Positions 31,881-41,760 of a stretch of 50,748 nt of DNA are shown here, piece after piece. The DNA is taken from positions 128,272-179,019 of the forward strand of contig JAJYYB010000010.1 in assembly GCA_021801355.1 (NCBI GenBank). The letters run 5' to 3'. The notes under the pieces were generated by a model. That model made no database searches and was not told the origin of the DNA. It saw only the letters and a program-made list of their open reading frames with translations. Each line of letters opens with the position of its first letter. Positions within the stretch are counted from its first letter, which is position 1. Made by a program: the position numbers and the translations under genes. Origin of the DNA: Microcaldota archaeon. GTDB taxonomy: Archaea > Micrarchaeota > Micrarchaeia > Micrarchaeales > Micrarchaeaceae.

Positions 31881-33749
31881 TCACGTCTCATTTTCTTTAG
31901 TATAAACCCTCTTGTACTTGAACGGCGAGAAGGGGATGCCGTTGCCCGTGTAGAACTTTGAGAAGAACTCAACGAAGTTGAGCCTCACCCCTTGCACTAT
32001 GCCCTCGAAGATTGAGAGCACCATATTCAGGAAATGAAGGGCTATAAAGATGATGGCATAGATTATGAAAATTATTATCCCGCTGTTCAGGTTAGGGGTG
32101 AAAGAGAGGTCTATCAGGTATGCTATTATCACGCTGCCTAGGCCGAAGCCCATAAGCCTTGCGTAGCTGAGCGGGTGCGTTATTAGGTTTGTTATCTCGG
32201 TCGCCTCGCTGCCGCTCAGTACGGCCGTTATCAAAAGTGATACTACGGCTATCCCTGCATTTATCTCGCTTATCACGATGTTGAATGCGCCGAAGAAGAA
32301 GCCTGCTACGGCAACAGTACCGCACAGTACTACTAATATGGAGGTGAACCTTGCGATTGCCAGCTTCTTATGGCCATGGTGGTAGCTGTTGTAAACCCCG
32401 AAGACCAGCCCGAGCACGACCTGGAACACGCCGAATAGTACTGTCAGCGCTATAAGCTCTGGAGTGTTGGTGAGCCAGTTGAATGCGCCCTGGGTGAGGC
32501 CAACATAGTTGTTAAGCTGGAAGCCGAACCATTGATTTGATAGCAGGCCGAAGGCTATCGCGGCCAATGCATTTATCTGCCATAGCTTTGCGGCGTTGTA
32601 CATGAGCCCCTCCGGGCTCGTCTTCTTCGTTATCAGCGTTGCAAGTATCAGGGACGATATGCCGTAACCCACGTCCGTTACCATGAGCCCGTAGAATATC
32701 GGGAATGTTAGTATGAATATCCATGTAGGGTCTATCTCGTCGCTCCTCTGTACGGAATAGAAGCCCACTAGATAATCGAAAGACTTGAGGAAGCCGGGCC
32801 TGTTGGTGTATGTTGGCGCAAGCTCGTCTGTCTCGAGCTCCTCGAAGAATAGCCTGTAATCGACAAGTATCTGCAGCTCCGCCTTCAGCATTGGAAGCTG
32901 GCGCTTCCTCACCCAGCCCTCTATAACGAATGTGCTCTCCGTCCTCTTGAACATTGAGCCCACCTCGGATCTCTCGAGCTCTATCTCTAACATCTCCTTG
33001 ATGTTTGCGAGCTCGGAGTAGTGCTTCTTGCTCAACGCCTCGAGCTTTTGCCGTATCTCAGAGAGCTTTTTATCGTTCTCGGCCCTCTTTTTCTTTGCGT
33101 TATTTATTATCTCGGCACTGCCGCCCTCTATGTATTTGGCGGTTAGGTCAAGCTCGTTTATCTTGAGGCCCTTGTAAAGCTCGTCTATGCTTGTCTCTTT
33201 GGCGTACGCAGCCATGACGACAAAATTCTTCTTCGTGGTCTTCCTTATGTTTAAGTCTATCTTCCTGCCCATCGCGTTAGCTCGCTGCTTTAAAGCCTTG
33301 GCGCCTGCCTTGTCTGTCTCGAACGCCCTATATACGATATAGTCGCTCTTGAGCCTGCCGAAGTCAATTTTTATATCGGAGAATGACTCAGCAACGTGTT
33401 GCGCGTAGTCGAGGCTCTTCTGGTCGTCGCGGAGCTCCTTCCGTTCCTCATCCAGCCTGTATATAGTATTGATGGCTTCAATGCCGTTGGCCTTCCTTAT
33501 CAGCTCGTTGACATCCAGATGCTTCTCGTTATTAACAGTCTGCTTTGAGAGTATCTGCAGAGCGCCTGTGACTTTTATTAGCGCGTCGGAAACTTCAGTG
33601 GAATAGACTGCTGGCTTGTCATCGCTCAGATTCAGAGAGCTTTTCCTTAGGTCTATGACACCCATCTTGTGCAGCTTGGATATTATGACATCCCTATCCT
33701 TATCCAGGGAGACTATCCTTACCTTCTGCATGGGCTCGGTGCGCAGCAC
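31881..33749 (-). CDS. atpI: A-type ATP synthase subunit I (a)
   Basis: Membrane stator subunit forming the ion half-channels. The cytoplasmic N-terminal half (about 1-330) has coiled-coil arms; the C-terminal half has about seven or eight membrane helices, starting after WIFILTFPIFYGLMVTDVGY. The family signature GFGLGSVIIAYLIDL and a final FVEFFSKFYTGNGIPFSPFK are present. The start is uncertain: a TTG at 33773 overlaps subunit H, a GTG at 33749 gives the typical MLRTEPMQKVRIV beginning, and an ATG follows at 33731. I chose the GTG by family comparison. Confidence 0.9.
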   Translation of the reverse strand: MLRTEPMQKVRIVSLDKDRDVIISKLHKMGVIDLRKSSLNLSDDKPAVYSTEVSDALIKVTGALQILSKQTVNNEKHLDVNELIRKANGIEAINTIYRLDEERKELRDDQKSLDYAQHVAESFSDIKIDFGRLKSDYIVYRAFETDKAGAKALKQRANAMGRKIDLNIRKTTKKNFVVMAAYAKETSIDELYKGLKINELDLTAKYIEGGSAEIINNAKKKRAENDKKLSEIRQKLEALSKKHYSELANIKEMLEIELERSEVGSMFKRTESTFVIEGWVRKRQLPMLKAELQILVDYRLFFEELETDELAPTYTNRPGFLKSFDYLVGFYSVQRSDEIDPTWIFILTFPIFYGLMVTDVGYGISSLILATLITKKTSPEGLMYNAAKLWQINALAAIAFGLLSNQWFGFQLNNYVGLTQGAFNWLTNTPELIALTVLFGVFQVVLGLVFGVYNSYHHGHKKLAIARFTSILVVLCGTVAVAGFFFGAFNIVISEINAGIAVVSLLITAVLSGSEATEITNLITHPLSYARLMGFGLGSVIIAYLIDLSFTPNLNSGIIIFIIYAIIFIALHFLNMVLSIFEGIVQGVRLNFVEFFSKFYTGNGIPFSPFKYKRVYTKENET

Positions 33750-33765
33750 AGAATCAACTTCGGGA

Positions 33766-34083
33766 TCAACCAAAAATCTGCTTTATTACCTTTGCCGCGG
33801 TCTTTTCCACGGCCTCCTTGCTCAGAGACATCTTCTCAAACTTCTTAGCGTCAGACTTGGCATCGGAGAGCGCCTTCTCCCTTTCCTTGTCGAGCGCATC
33901 CACGGCCTTCTTTACCGCCACTTCCTTCATTTGCTTGGCCTTGGCCTCGGCCTCATCTATGGTAGCCTTTGCAGCTATCTTCGCCCTGTCAACCTTCTCC
34001 AGGGCCTCTTTCTCAGCCTCTTCAACGGCCTTCTTGGCCTCTGTCTCGGTATCCTGTACGTCCTCTATAGTCGAATGAGCCAT
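33766..34083 (-). CDS. atpH: A-type ATP synthase subunit H
   Basis: Peripheral-stalk coiled-coil partner of subunit E. From ATG 34083 it has 105 residues, nearly all Ala, Glu, Lys and Asp in heptad-like order (EAKKAVEEAEKEALEKVDRA), ending AAKVIKQIFG. A good ribosome-binding site (gggaaggtg) lies 6-14 bases upstream and excludes the longer open frame to 34242. It is the first gene of the ATP synthase operon; a TATA-like tttaaaag stretch lies near 34168-34176. Confidence 0.9.
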   Translation of the reverse strand: MAHSTIEDVQDTETEAKKAVEEAEKEALEKVDRAKIAAKATIDEAEAKAKQMKEVAVKKAVDALDKEREKALSDAKSDAKKFEKMSLSKEAVEKTAAKVIKQIFG

Positions 34084-34253
34084 TAACACACCTTCCCAAT
34101 TTACACCCCAAGATAAGCTGCAGAACGTCGATTTTAGGGCAAAATCCACGGTTTTGATAACTATAGCCAGATTAAGTTTAAAAGGTTTATGATGAAAACT
34201 GGTGAAATGACGCAACATAGCATAAATACGCGGTATTCGCACAGAATGTGCGC

Positions 34254-35693
34254 TCAGCCCTTCGCGACGCCAAGAGGCACCAGCCTTGCAACTATGTTCG
34301 ATATGAGCGCCCCGGACACGCTGTCCACCACGTCATCGACGTTCTTGTATGCCCATTCGGCCTCCTCGCTCACGAGCTGGCGGTTCCTTACCCGTATCTG
34401 TATGCCCTTGCTCTCCATATCGTCCAGGGTCCTCGCCGAAGAGATCTCCCTTATCGCCTGGTGCCTTGACATGAGCCTCCCAGAGCCATGGCATGATGAG
34501 CCAAACGTCTCTGCCATCGCCTCGACCCTCCCAGCAAGCACGTAGCTTGCGGTGCCCATGCTGCCAGGGATGAGCACCGGCTGTCCGTAGCTCCTGTATA
34601 TTTTCGGTATTTCAGGCCTGCCCGGACCGAAGGCACGCGTGGCGCCCTTCCTGTGCACAAAAAGCCTCATGCGCTTGCCGTCTACGTCATGCTCCTCAAG
34701 CTTGGCTATGTTGTGGGCAAGGTCGTAGACTATCTCCATCCCAAGCGCATCGGCGCTCTTCCCGAAGACCTGCTCGAAGCTGTGCCTTATTGAATTCGTC
34801 ATTATCTGCCTGTTCGTGAACGCAAAATTAACAGCGGCACGCATCGCGCCTAGATAGCCGTCCGCCTCGTTTGTGCCTACTGAGGCGTAGCTGAGCTCAG
34901 GGTCGACAAGCTTTATGTTGTGGGACCTCTGGTATTCTGATAGCTTCTCGAGGAAGTCGCTGCACACCTGATGGCCGTATCCGCGTGACCCGCTGTGCAC
35001 CATTATGACCACTTGATCCTGCTCCAGCCCGAATGCCTTGGCCAGCCTTTGGTCTACGACTTTCCCGACTTTCTGCACCTCGAGGAAATGGTTGCCTGCG
35101 CCCAGCGTGCCTAGCTGGTTAAGGCCGCGCTTCTTGGCGAGCTGGCTGACCTTGTCCGGCTCCGCGCCTTCCATGCAGCCGTTCTCCTCTATGCGCTCGA
35201 TGTCCTCCTTGAAGCCGTAACCCTTTTCGATTACGTATGGGGCGCCTCCGGTCGATATGTTCTCCAGCTCCTCCTTGCTGAAACCTAGCATTATCTTGCT
35301 GCCAACACCGCTGGGCACCTCCCTGAAGAGCGTGTCGATAAGTTGCGACAGCTTGGGCCTGACGTCTTTCTCGTACAGGTTGGTCTTTATGAGCCTTATG
35401 CCGCAGTTTATATCGAAGCCTACGACTCCGGGCGATATTATCCCGTTATCGGCGTCGAACGCTGCGACGCCGCCGACAGGGAAACCGTAGCCCTCATGCC
35501 CGTCAGGCATGACTAGCATGTGCTTGACTATCGATGGCAGTGTGGTGGCGTTCACGGCCTGTGAAAGCGTCCTGTCCTTCTGCATGAACTTGGCTAGCGC
35601 CGGATTGCTGTATATGTGCACAGGGACGTGCATGCCTATGCTCTCGTCCCTCTTTATCTCCCATACAAAGTCGCTTATCTTATCAACTTCCAT
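34254..35693 (-). CDS. rtcB: tRNA-splicing ligase RtcB
   Basis: GTP/Mn-dependent ligase that joins 2',3'-cyclic phosphate and 5'-OH ends, sealing tRNA exons after intron removal. From ATG 35693 it has 479 residues with all family motifs: PGVVGFDINCGIRL (metal-binding Asp and Cys), LGTLGAGNHFLEVQ, MVHSGSRGYGHQV, DLAHNIAK, FVHRKGATRAFGPG and the SSCHGSGRLMSR segment containing the guanylylated His. No intein is seen. The intron-bearing tRNA genes in this window are its likely substrates. It is a single gene, with the promoter in the AT-rich 35700-35841 region. Confidence 0.97.
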   Translation of the reverse strand: MEVDKISDFVWEIKRDESIGMHVPVHIYSNPALAKFMQKDRTLSQAVNATTLPSIVKHMLVMPDGHEGYGFPVGGVAAFDADNGIISPGVVGFDINCGIRLIKTNLYEKDVRPKLSQLIDTLFREVPSGVGSKIMLGFSKEELENISTGGAPYVIEKGYGFKEDIERIEENGCMEGAEPDKVSQLAKKRGLNQLGTLGAGNHFLEVQKVGKVVDQRLAKAFGLEQDQVVIMVHSGSRGYGHQVCSDFLEKLSEYQRSHNIKLVDPELSYASVGTNEADGYLGAMRAAVNFAFTNRQIMTNSIRHSFEQVFGKSADALGMEIVYDLAHNIAKLEEHDVDGKRMRLFVHRKGATRAFGPGRPEIPKIYRSYGQPVLIPGSMGTASYVLAGRVEAMAETFGSSCHGSGRLMSRHQAIREISSARTLDDMESKGIQIRVRNRQLVSEEAEWAYKNVDDVVDSVSGALISNIVARLVPLGVAKG

Positions 35694-35841
35694 GGCCACA
35701 CGCTATTAAGGCTTTGATGGACTAGACTAAAAGCCGTATGATATTCTAAAGGATTAGATATAAAAGCGAATAAAAAGCGATTGGACTGCGCAATCCGAAG
35801 GAAGAGTGCGCAATCACCTTATAAAAGCTGGGGTAGACGGC

Positions 35842-36348
35842 TCAGCCTGGGGTGGCGTTAGCGCTCCTGTTCTTCAGCTCTGACCTTAATTCGTCTACGG
35901 CGTTCTCTATGCCTATTATATGGTTATAATAGTTGGCCATAGCTATGAACATCCTCTGCTTTGAAAGCACCTTTGCCATATACTTTTCCTCATCAGTGAA
36001 GTTCTGGCTCGAAGCGAGAGCGGCGTCCGCCTCGTTTACGGTCAGTTCGTTGACATCTATTCCAAGCTCATCTGCAGTGTCCTGGAAGAGCTTTTCCAAC
36101 TTTCCGTCGATATTGCGCATAGACTTGGCAAGGACCGCTTCTATTTCTGGTGTGAGAACGTCCTGGATCTTAACATTGAAATCAGAGAAAACGCGCATAG
36201 CATCCTGCAACTCCTTCTTTGTGTATGCACCCGTCTGGGTTGCATTCAACTCTGATACGCTCTCATCAATGACCTTCTCTACGGCCTTGTACGCATCCAC
36301 TACCTTGACTTCAGAAACCCCTGCATTGCTTATTGTCTTCTCTGGCAT
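35842..36348 (-). CDS. Hypothetical helical protein
   Basis: 168 residues from ATG 36348, where the TATA-like ttatatac tract near 36392-36400 would place the transcript start shortly upstream; the longer frame to 36411 crosses that TATA and is unlikely. The protein is acidic, soluble and predicted mostly helical (VVDAYKAVEKVIDESVSELN, KYMAKVLSKQRMFIAMANYY). No motif or family is recognised. It stands alone between rtcB and the ABC exporter operon, all on the minus strand. Confidence 0.65.
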   Translation of the reverse strand: MPEKTISNAGVSEVKVVDAYKAVEKVIDESVSELNATQTGAYTKKELQDAMRVFSDFNVKIQDVLTPEIEAVLAKSMRNIDGKLEKLFQDTADELGIDVNELTVNEADAALASSQNFTDEEKYMAKVLSKQRMFIAMANYYNHIIGIENAVDELRSELKNRSANATPG

Positions 36349-36520
36349 ATAATCGAACCTATTATCGTTACAATCATATTGGGTCTGGCTTAAGTATATA
36401 AACGTTCCCAACGATTTTATCTCGCTAAATGAGGCTTTTTGGCACTCAATTTATGCTGATTCATAGTGAGAGTATATGTATTTAGTGCTTCCCTATCGAG
36501 AGATTCGGACAGCGATACAG

Positions 36521-37858
36521 TCATAGTTGGCGGAGCGCCTGTATAGGCTCCATTTTTGCAGCCCTCTGTGCCGGATACATGCCAGCCAAAACGCTTACTA
36601 TGATGGCAACAAGTATGGCCTCGAATAGGGTTGCTGGAGTGAAAACAGGACTGTAAGATATTGAGGAACCTGGGCTTGACGATGAAGTTGAACCAAAGCT
36701 GCCTCCTCCAGAGACGAATACGCCGCTGCCACCGCTCCCGGCACGGCTCCCGGTAAAGCCGCCACCCGTAGCCGATACGGCTGCAGTGTGGGAACTGCTC
36801 AGGGAGGAGTTTGTCGGTGAAGTCGCATGTGATAGTATGAACGTGAGGCCGTAGGACGATCCTGCGCCGATGAATATGCCGACTATGCCGCCCACGAAGC
36901 CTATGATTACGGCCTGGAACAGGAATATGGTGAGTATGTGCCTGTTCTTAAATCCGAGGGCCTTCAGTATGCCTATCTCATGGGTCCTCTCGTAAACCGC
37001 TATCAGCATTATGTTCATTATTCCTATCGCAGCTACTACCAGCGATATCCCTGCTATGACCAGGAGAAGCAGGGTTATCGATCCTATTATCGAATTTGTA
37101 GTCTGGATAAGCTGCTGGGTGGTTATGACCCTGGCACCAGTACCGTAAACCGTAGTTATAAGCGATGAAAGCGCGTTCACGCTGCTCGTGTTTGTGGCCT
37201 TGACAAGGATCATGTTGAATGAGGACCTGTGGAGGAGTACTTCGGCTGCAGGCATCGAGACCACTACGCCGCTGTCTACGGATATAAGCGACGCGCCGTA
37301 CTGCTGGAATATGCCGTCAACAGGTACAGTTATAGTCGCTCCGTCCTTACCGGAAAGCTTTACGGTGAGCGGCTGGCCTATGACGACGTTCTGCCTGCCG
37401 GCCAAGCTCGATGGGAATGCTATGCTGTACCCTATGTCAGCCGCCGGATTTATGGTGTCTTGATACAGTGTGCCCTGATACAGGTTTACAGTCCCGAGTA
37501 TGTTCGTGAGGTCCTCTGATGACACGCCTATCAGCGTTCCGGTAGTGTTCTGGCCGTTTGACAGCACCGTAACAGGACCTGTGAGTATCGGTGTGACACT
37601 GCTGACGTTTGGCAGACTTGCTATCCTAGACGTGTCTGCAACCGTGAATCCTGTGCTGCCAACAGAAGTTATTATTATTGACGTAGGTCCAAGTGCATCG
37701 AGTGACGATTGGATGCTCTGGCTTATGCCTTGGGTCTGCGATGAGAGCGCTATTATTGAGGCTACGCCTATCATGACCATTACTATGGTGAGAGCGGTCC
37801 TTACCTTCTTCTCCCTCAGGTCCTTGTAGCTGAGCCAGAAGATGTCTTTTATATTCAT
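36521..37858 (-). CDS. MacB/FtsX-type ABC transporter permease
   Basis: 445 residues. The layout is that of MacB permeases: an N-terminal helix with [20 protein letters not shown], a large extracytoplasmic domain (about 45-255), then three membrane helices, including [20 protein letters not shown] and [20 protein letters not shown], the ATPase-coupling region. The outer loop between the last two helices carries an unusual insert (about 345-400) made of Gly and Ser. The start overlaps the stop of the Ig-like gene by 4 bases. It likely works in export or mechanotransmission on the cell surface; the substrate is unknown. Confidence 0.92.
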   Translation of the reverse strand: MNIKDIFWLSYKDLREKKVRTALTIVMVMIGVASIIALSSQTQGISQSIQSSLDALGPTSIIITSVGSTGFTVADTSRIASLPNVSSVTPILTGPVTVLSNGQNTTGTLIGVSSEDLTNILGTVNLYQGTLYQDTINPAADIGYSIAFPSSLAGRQNVVIGQPLTVKLSGKDGATITVPVDGIFQQYGASLISVDSGVVVSMPAAEVLLHRSSFNMILVKATNTSSVNALSSLITTVYGTGARVITTQQLIQTTNSIIGSITLLLLVIAGISLVVAAIGIMNIMLIAVYERTHEIGILKALGFKNRHILTIFLFQAVIIGFVGGIVGIFIGAGSSYGLTFILSHATSPTNSSLSSSHTAAVSATGGGFTGSRAGSGGSGVFVSGGGSFGSTSSSSPGSSISYSPVFTPATLFEAILVAIIVSVLAGMYPAQRAAKMEPIQALRQL

Positions 37859-39159
37859 TTAGCATGACGCCTTTTTCTTCTCTCCCTGATGTAGAGGGAC
37901 AAAAATACTATGGTTGTTATGGCTAGTATTGGCGTCAGTATCCCGTATAGCTCGAAACCGCCACCGCTGAAGTTGCGCCGTACTGCTACCTGAGACGCGT
38001 TGCTAGATGCACCAAGAGCGAATCCTGCCGCACCCACTTCTACGGAAGTATTGAACGATATGCTGAGATTGCTCCTCAGGCTGTTGAGATAGCTTACCTC
38101 GACAGGTATCTGGTAGTTGCCAGCTTTCGTGTTATTGGCTATGGTGAACGTCAGGGTAACAGGTGACTGCCCGCTAGGTGCTATCGTACCGACAAATACC
38201 GAGTTGGAGCCGAACGGGACGAATCCCGGAGGGGCAGTCGGGGTTACTATAACAGTGGATGCGCTTGAGGTACCAAGATTTGTCAGGATGAATGATATCG
38301 AGACTATAGAACCTGGCGTGACTGGCGATGGCGATGTAGTAAGGCTTGAAGGTTCGATGCTTATTATCCCACCGGAGAGCATTATTATGCTGTCGGATAT
38401 CTGGCCCAGCCTGCTGTTGTTGTAGAAGTAGTTTGCTGAGAAGTTAAGCGGGAAAAGCTGGGACGCGTTCTGCGCCACGTAAACTGTTTCATTCACATGA
38501 GCGCTTGACTTAGGCATTAGGTGCGGCACCTGTATTGTCTGGCTCGTAAGCCATGCCAGGTCAGTGGACGGTGCGGTAACGTGAAGCGTTATTGAATTTA
38601 GAGTGGTGGAGCCGTTGTTTGTAAGGTTGAACGTTATGTTCTCCCTCGTCTGTGTTGTCAGCGCTTGGGGAGATATGTCGACACGCAGCGGCGAATTGCA
38701 GGTCTCTGTGCCGAACGTAAGGTTCCTGACCTCGCTGTCTTCATAGAAAGTATCGAAGTAGTAATTGATTGATATCCCGAGTGATAGCACCGAGGAGGCG
38801 TTTGCGTTTATGAAAACCGGGATATTCACGCTCGTGGAATTCGTTGCGTTAAGTGGTGGGACGCTTACCGTACCGTTCCCTATCAGATATCCGCTTTTCG
38901 TGCCAGATAGGCCGAGCTGTATGTCGTCCATAGCAGGGCCCTTTGTGTTTGTACCTCCTATGTTTAGATATTCGGGTATACCGCCATTTGTTAGGGTTAT
39001 TGGTATGTAATTCACAAGACCCTTGCATAAGTCTGATGTGTTCGAGGTTATGTAAAAGTTGGGCGGAGCTGGGGCGGATGATGTAGTTACTGCCGCTAAC
39101 GCTACCGGTACGCATACAGACAATGAAATCAACAACATCGTTATAGCTCCTATCTTCAT
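37855..39159 (-). CDS. Secreted membrane-anchored Ig-like (CARDB/NEW3-type) protein of the exporter
   Basis: 434 residues with an N-terminal signal peptide (about 1-22), three or more Ig-like beta domains with repeated patterns such as [20 protein letters not shown] and [20 protein letters not shown], many N-glycosylation sequons, and a C-terminal membrane helix (about 406-424) followed by a basic tail. Genes on both sides overlap it by 4 bases, so it is an integral part of the ABC exporter operon. It takes the place that MacA-type adaptor proteins have in bacteria, but the fold is different. Confidence 0.8.
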   Translation of the reverse strand: MKIGAITMLLISLSVCVPVALAAVTTSSAPAPPNFYITSNTSDLCKGLVNYIPITLTNGGIPEYLNIGGTNTKGPAMDDIQLGLSGTKSGYLIGNGTVSVPPLNATNSTSVNIPVFINANASSVLSLGISINYYFDTFYEDSEVRNLTFGTETCNSPLRVDISPQALTTQTRENITFNLTNNGSTTLNSITLHVTAPSTDLAWLTSQTIQVPHLMPKSSAHVNETVYVAQNASQLFPLNFSANYFYNNSRLGQISDSIIMLSGGIISIEPSSLTTSPSPVTPGSIVSISFILTNLGTSSASTVIVTPTAPPGFVPFGSNSVFVGTIAPSGQSPVTLTFTIANNTKAGNYQIPVEVSYLNSLRSNLSISFNTSVEVGAAGFALGASSNASQVAVRRNFSGGGFELYGILTPILAITTIVFLSLYIRERRKRRHAK

Positions 39160-39848
39160 TTCACCACCTCTTCGCTCTCTATTCTACCATCCCTAATATG
39201 TATGATCTTATCGCAATACTTTGTCGTGTCAAGATTGTGCGTGACCATTATTATAGTGACGCCATCTTTCTGGCTTATGCCCCTAAGCAACTTTACTACG
39301 TTTTCACCGGTCTTTGAATCAAGGTCTCCTGTAGGCTCGTCTGCCAATATCAATGATGGATTGTTAACCAATGCCCTGGCCACCGCAACCCTCTGCTGTT
39401 CGCCACCACTCAGCTGCGTAGGCCGCAACTTGAGGCGCTCCCCCAAACCGAGTTGCCTGAGTAGTGCATCAGCCCTCCTGCGCCTCTCGCTCTCAGGCAT
39501 CGGGCTAACCATTAGCGGCAGCTCGACGTTTTTCTCCGTATCCAGCCCATTTATTAGGTTGAACGCTTGAAAAATGAAACCTAGCTTCTTGTTCCTGAAA
39601 GCAGAGAGGTCGTTGCCGTCCATTTTTGATGTAGGTACGCCGTCTATGTACACCTCGCCTGACGTAGGCCGGTCTATAGTCCCTAGTATGTTCATCAGCG
39701 TGGATTTTCCGCTTCCCGAAGGACCAACTATTGCCGCGAATTCGCCGCGCTTGAGGGTGAACGATATGCCTTCTAAAGCATTGACCTCTATGTCTCCACT
39801 GCGGTAGACCTTATTTACATTGTTTACTCTGACTGAGTAGTCTACCAT
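39156..39848 (-). CDS. ABC transporter ATP-binding protein, MacB/LolD type
   Basis: 230 residues: Walker A VGPSGSGKSTLMNI, Q-loop FIFQAFNLI, signature QLSGGEQQRVAVARAL, Walker B LILADEPTGDLD, and the switch His in IIMVTHNLD. The family pattern (GTIDRPTSGEVYIDG) is the MacB/LolD subgroup that pairs with FtsX-like permeases rather than with importers. It is the first gene of the three-gene exporter operon, and its stop overlaps the start of the Ig-like gene. Confidence 0.96.
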   Translation of the reverse strand: MVDYSVRVNNVNKVYRSGDIEVNALEGISFTLKRGEFAAIVGPSGSGKSTLMNILGTIDRPTSGEVYIDGVPTSKMDGNDLSAFRNKKLGFIFQAFNLINGLDTEKNVELPLMVSPMPESERRRRADALLRQLGLGERLKLRPTQLSGGEQQRVAVARALVNNPSLILADEPTGDLDSKTGENVVKLLRGISQKDGVTIIMVTHNLDTTKYCDKIIHIRDGRIESEEVVK

Positions 39849-39878
39849 AAAATACCCAATTTACCAAGAACCATTCAT

Positions 39879-41549
39879 TTAGCTAGCAATGATATTGTAG
39901 CTTGCATAAGCGCCCCCAACTCCTATCACGTCTATTGTATATACGGAGCCATATTTAAATTCTGTAGTGATGAATCCTGCGCCAAGTGATACTGTGCCAT
40001 TGAAGCCCAGCGTGGTAACTTGGCCCGGATTTAGTATGAAGCCCTGCTGCGGCGAACTGGCGTGGCCCGTGTACATTGGTTGGCTAAGAGTGCCATCGTC
40101 GTCCACTATGAAGTTTATTACACCGAGGCGCTCCTTATATGATCCTATGACAAAGGCGTTCCTCATTCCGGTAGACATATTGCTTGGCGAGACGTTTTTG
40201 CCTATGTTGAGCGGGATGTTGAAGAATCCGCTTACGGACATCCACTTACCTGGCATGCCGCCAACTGACATAGACGGTATGCCGTTGGGGTCGAATGGCG
40301 AGTTTGCCTCTCCCGTAGACCAATTGTACATGTCACTCCAATCTCCGACGTTAGTCGCATTAAACCTGCTAGTCATGTTGAAGCCCATCCGGCCATGATT
40401 AGCGCTAGCGTTAATGTTGTGCATATGATTAATTCCTCTGCTAACACTGATGCGTGCCGCTTGGATAGGCAATATCAAATCAGGATGCAAGTGGTTACGT
40501 TTTATGGAATTGCTGTTGAAGTATAGTGACTCGTTACCGAATATTAGCACGTGGCCCAGCATCACACTTTTGTTTGACGTGTCTTTAACCATTATTTCTA
40601 TTTTGGTGATGTTGCCGGTTGAGTTTATGGTGCCGCCGATTATTTCTATGCTACCCTTCAAGATGCTAAGGTTTTCTAACACACTTCTGTTTAATGGGAT
40701 TGGGTGGTGCGTCATGCTGCCTGATTTTGATGATGATGGGAGTCCAAGCTGCTGCTTTCCTACCATTATCGCTTTCACTGAAGGAACCATCTCGAACAAT
40801 GTGGCATTTGCCATATAAAGAGTTATTATTGTTGGGGATAGATCAAACAGCAATCCGGAGCTGCCGTTAAATCTTCCGCTCATGGAGACGTTAGCTATTA
40901 TCCTATTTTCAGGGACATCCACGGGATAACTTTCGTTGTTTATCTCTATTGTGGCTTTTGTTATATTGAATGCAGCCATATCAATTATAGTGTTAACGGG
41001 TATTGGCACTGATGCCATCAGAGTACTCAGATTTACCAGGGACATAAGGTCCAATGTGCCGTTCGCATTCACAGGGATCCAACTACTTGAATTGGCAGTC
41101 GATGCACGAACCTCAAGCGATGAGTAAGTTATATTGAGGCTCTGCGTGCCGAGAGGGACGTGGGGCGGATCGGTAAGCAGTATTGACAGGTTGTTAGATT
41201 TAGGGTATTGAGTAGTGGAAGCACCAGATGGATAATAGAGCAATAGCGCCGCTAGGACTGCTGCTATTACAATCACACTTATGGATATCCTGAGCATCTG
41301 GGGCTTGAGAAGCTTTTCATTGTTTATCTCGTCTGAGTTTGAGGTTTTATTGGAAAGCGTATAATATTTCATGTTCTTGAAGTGTGAATTATCGGTCTCC
41401 TTTATGATATTCATTTCCTTCAGTTCTTTCAGATGTTGAGAAACAGTAGCTGCGGATAGTCCTAGCTTAGGATAGATGTCTATGAGGCGCTTGTCCCCGT
41501 CTTCAAGCAATTCCAGTATCTTGTCTTTAGTCTCCGAAGTCTTGCTCAT
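39879..41549 (-). CDS. Membrane-spanning winged-helix regulator with DUF4382-like outer domain
   Basis: 556 residues. An ArsR-like winged helix occupies about 5-66 (DKRLIDIYPKLGLSAATVSQ, then YYTL). A single membrane helix (about 88-106) follows, then a 450-residue extracytoplasmic part with many N-glycosylation sequons. Its beginning (NLSILLTDPPHVPLGTQSLN and SSWIPVNANGTLDLMSL) resembles DUF4382 domains. The design is that of a one-component transmembrane regulator, with an outer sensor and a cytoplasmic DNA-binding domain. It lies 30 bases upstream of the exporter operon on the same strand and probably controls it or the divergent protease. Confidence 0.75.
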   Translation of the reverse strand: MSKTSETKDKILELLEDGDKRLIDIYPKLGLSAATVSQHLKELKEMNIIKETDNSHFKNMKYYTLSNKTSNSDEINNEKLLKPQMLRISISVIVIAAVLAALLLYYPSGASTTQYPKSNNLSILLTDPPHVPLGTQSLNITYSSLEVRASTANSSSWIPVNANGTLDLMSLVNLSTLMASVPIPVNTIIDMAAFNITKATIEINNESYPVDVPENRIIANVSMSGRFNGSSGLLFDLSPTIITLYMANATLFEMVPSVKAIMVGKQQLGLPSSSKSGSMTHHPIPLNRSVLENLSILKGSIEIIGGTINSTGNITKIEIMVKDTSNKSVMLGHVLIFGNESLYFNSNSIKRNHLHPDLILPIQAARISVSRGINHMHNINASANHGRMGFNMTSRFNATNVGDWSDMYNWSTGEANSPFDPNGIPSMSVGGMPGKWMSVSGFFNIPLNIGKNVSPSNMSTGMRNAFVIGSYKERLGVINFIVDDDGTLSQPMYTGHASSPQQGFILNPGQVTTLGFNGTVSLGAGFITTEFKYGSVYTIDVIGVGGAYASYNIIAS

Positions 41550-41732
41550 CTAACCACCCTTGCCGCAGAGCACTGCACATCGTTAGTATGACAGCCTATA
41601 ATTTATATGCATAACTGGACGTTTCGGTTTTAGTTAGGTTAAAATTAGGGCCGCTTAGATATAGATTTCTTGGGGTGTATTTAGACTTTGGCGGATTATA
41701 GGCATATGTGTGGAATGTGCAGCCTAATTGTT

Positions 41733-41757
41733 ATTTAAAGCTTATAACTGATATAAG
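41733..41757 (+). promoter_or_regulatory. Promoter and inverted repeat of the HtpX-like gene
   Basis: A TATA-like tatttaaag at 41732-41740 lies about 25 bases before the ATG, so the transcript is likely leaderless. Immediately after it, cttata-actga-tataag (41741-41757) forms a 6-base inverted repeat over the expected transcription start, a typical place for a repressor operator. The winged-helix regulator gene across the 211-base gap is a candidate binder. Confidence 0.4.
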
Positions 41758-41760
41758 TAC

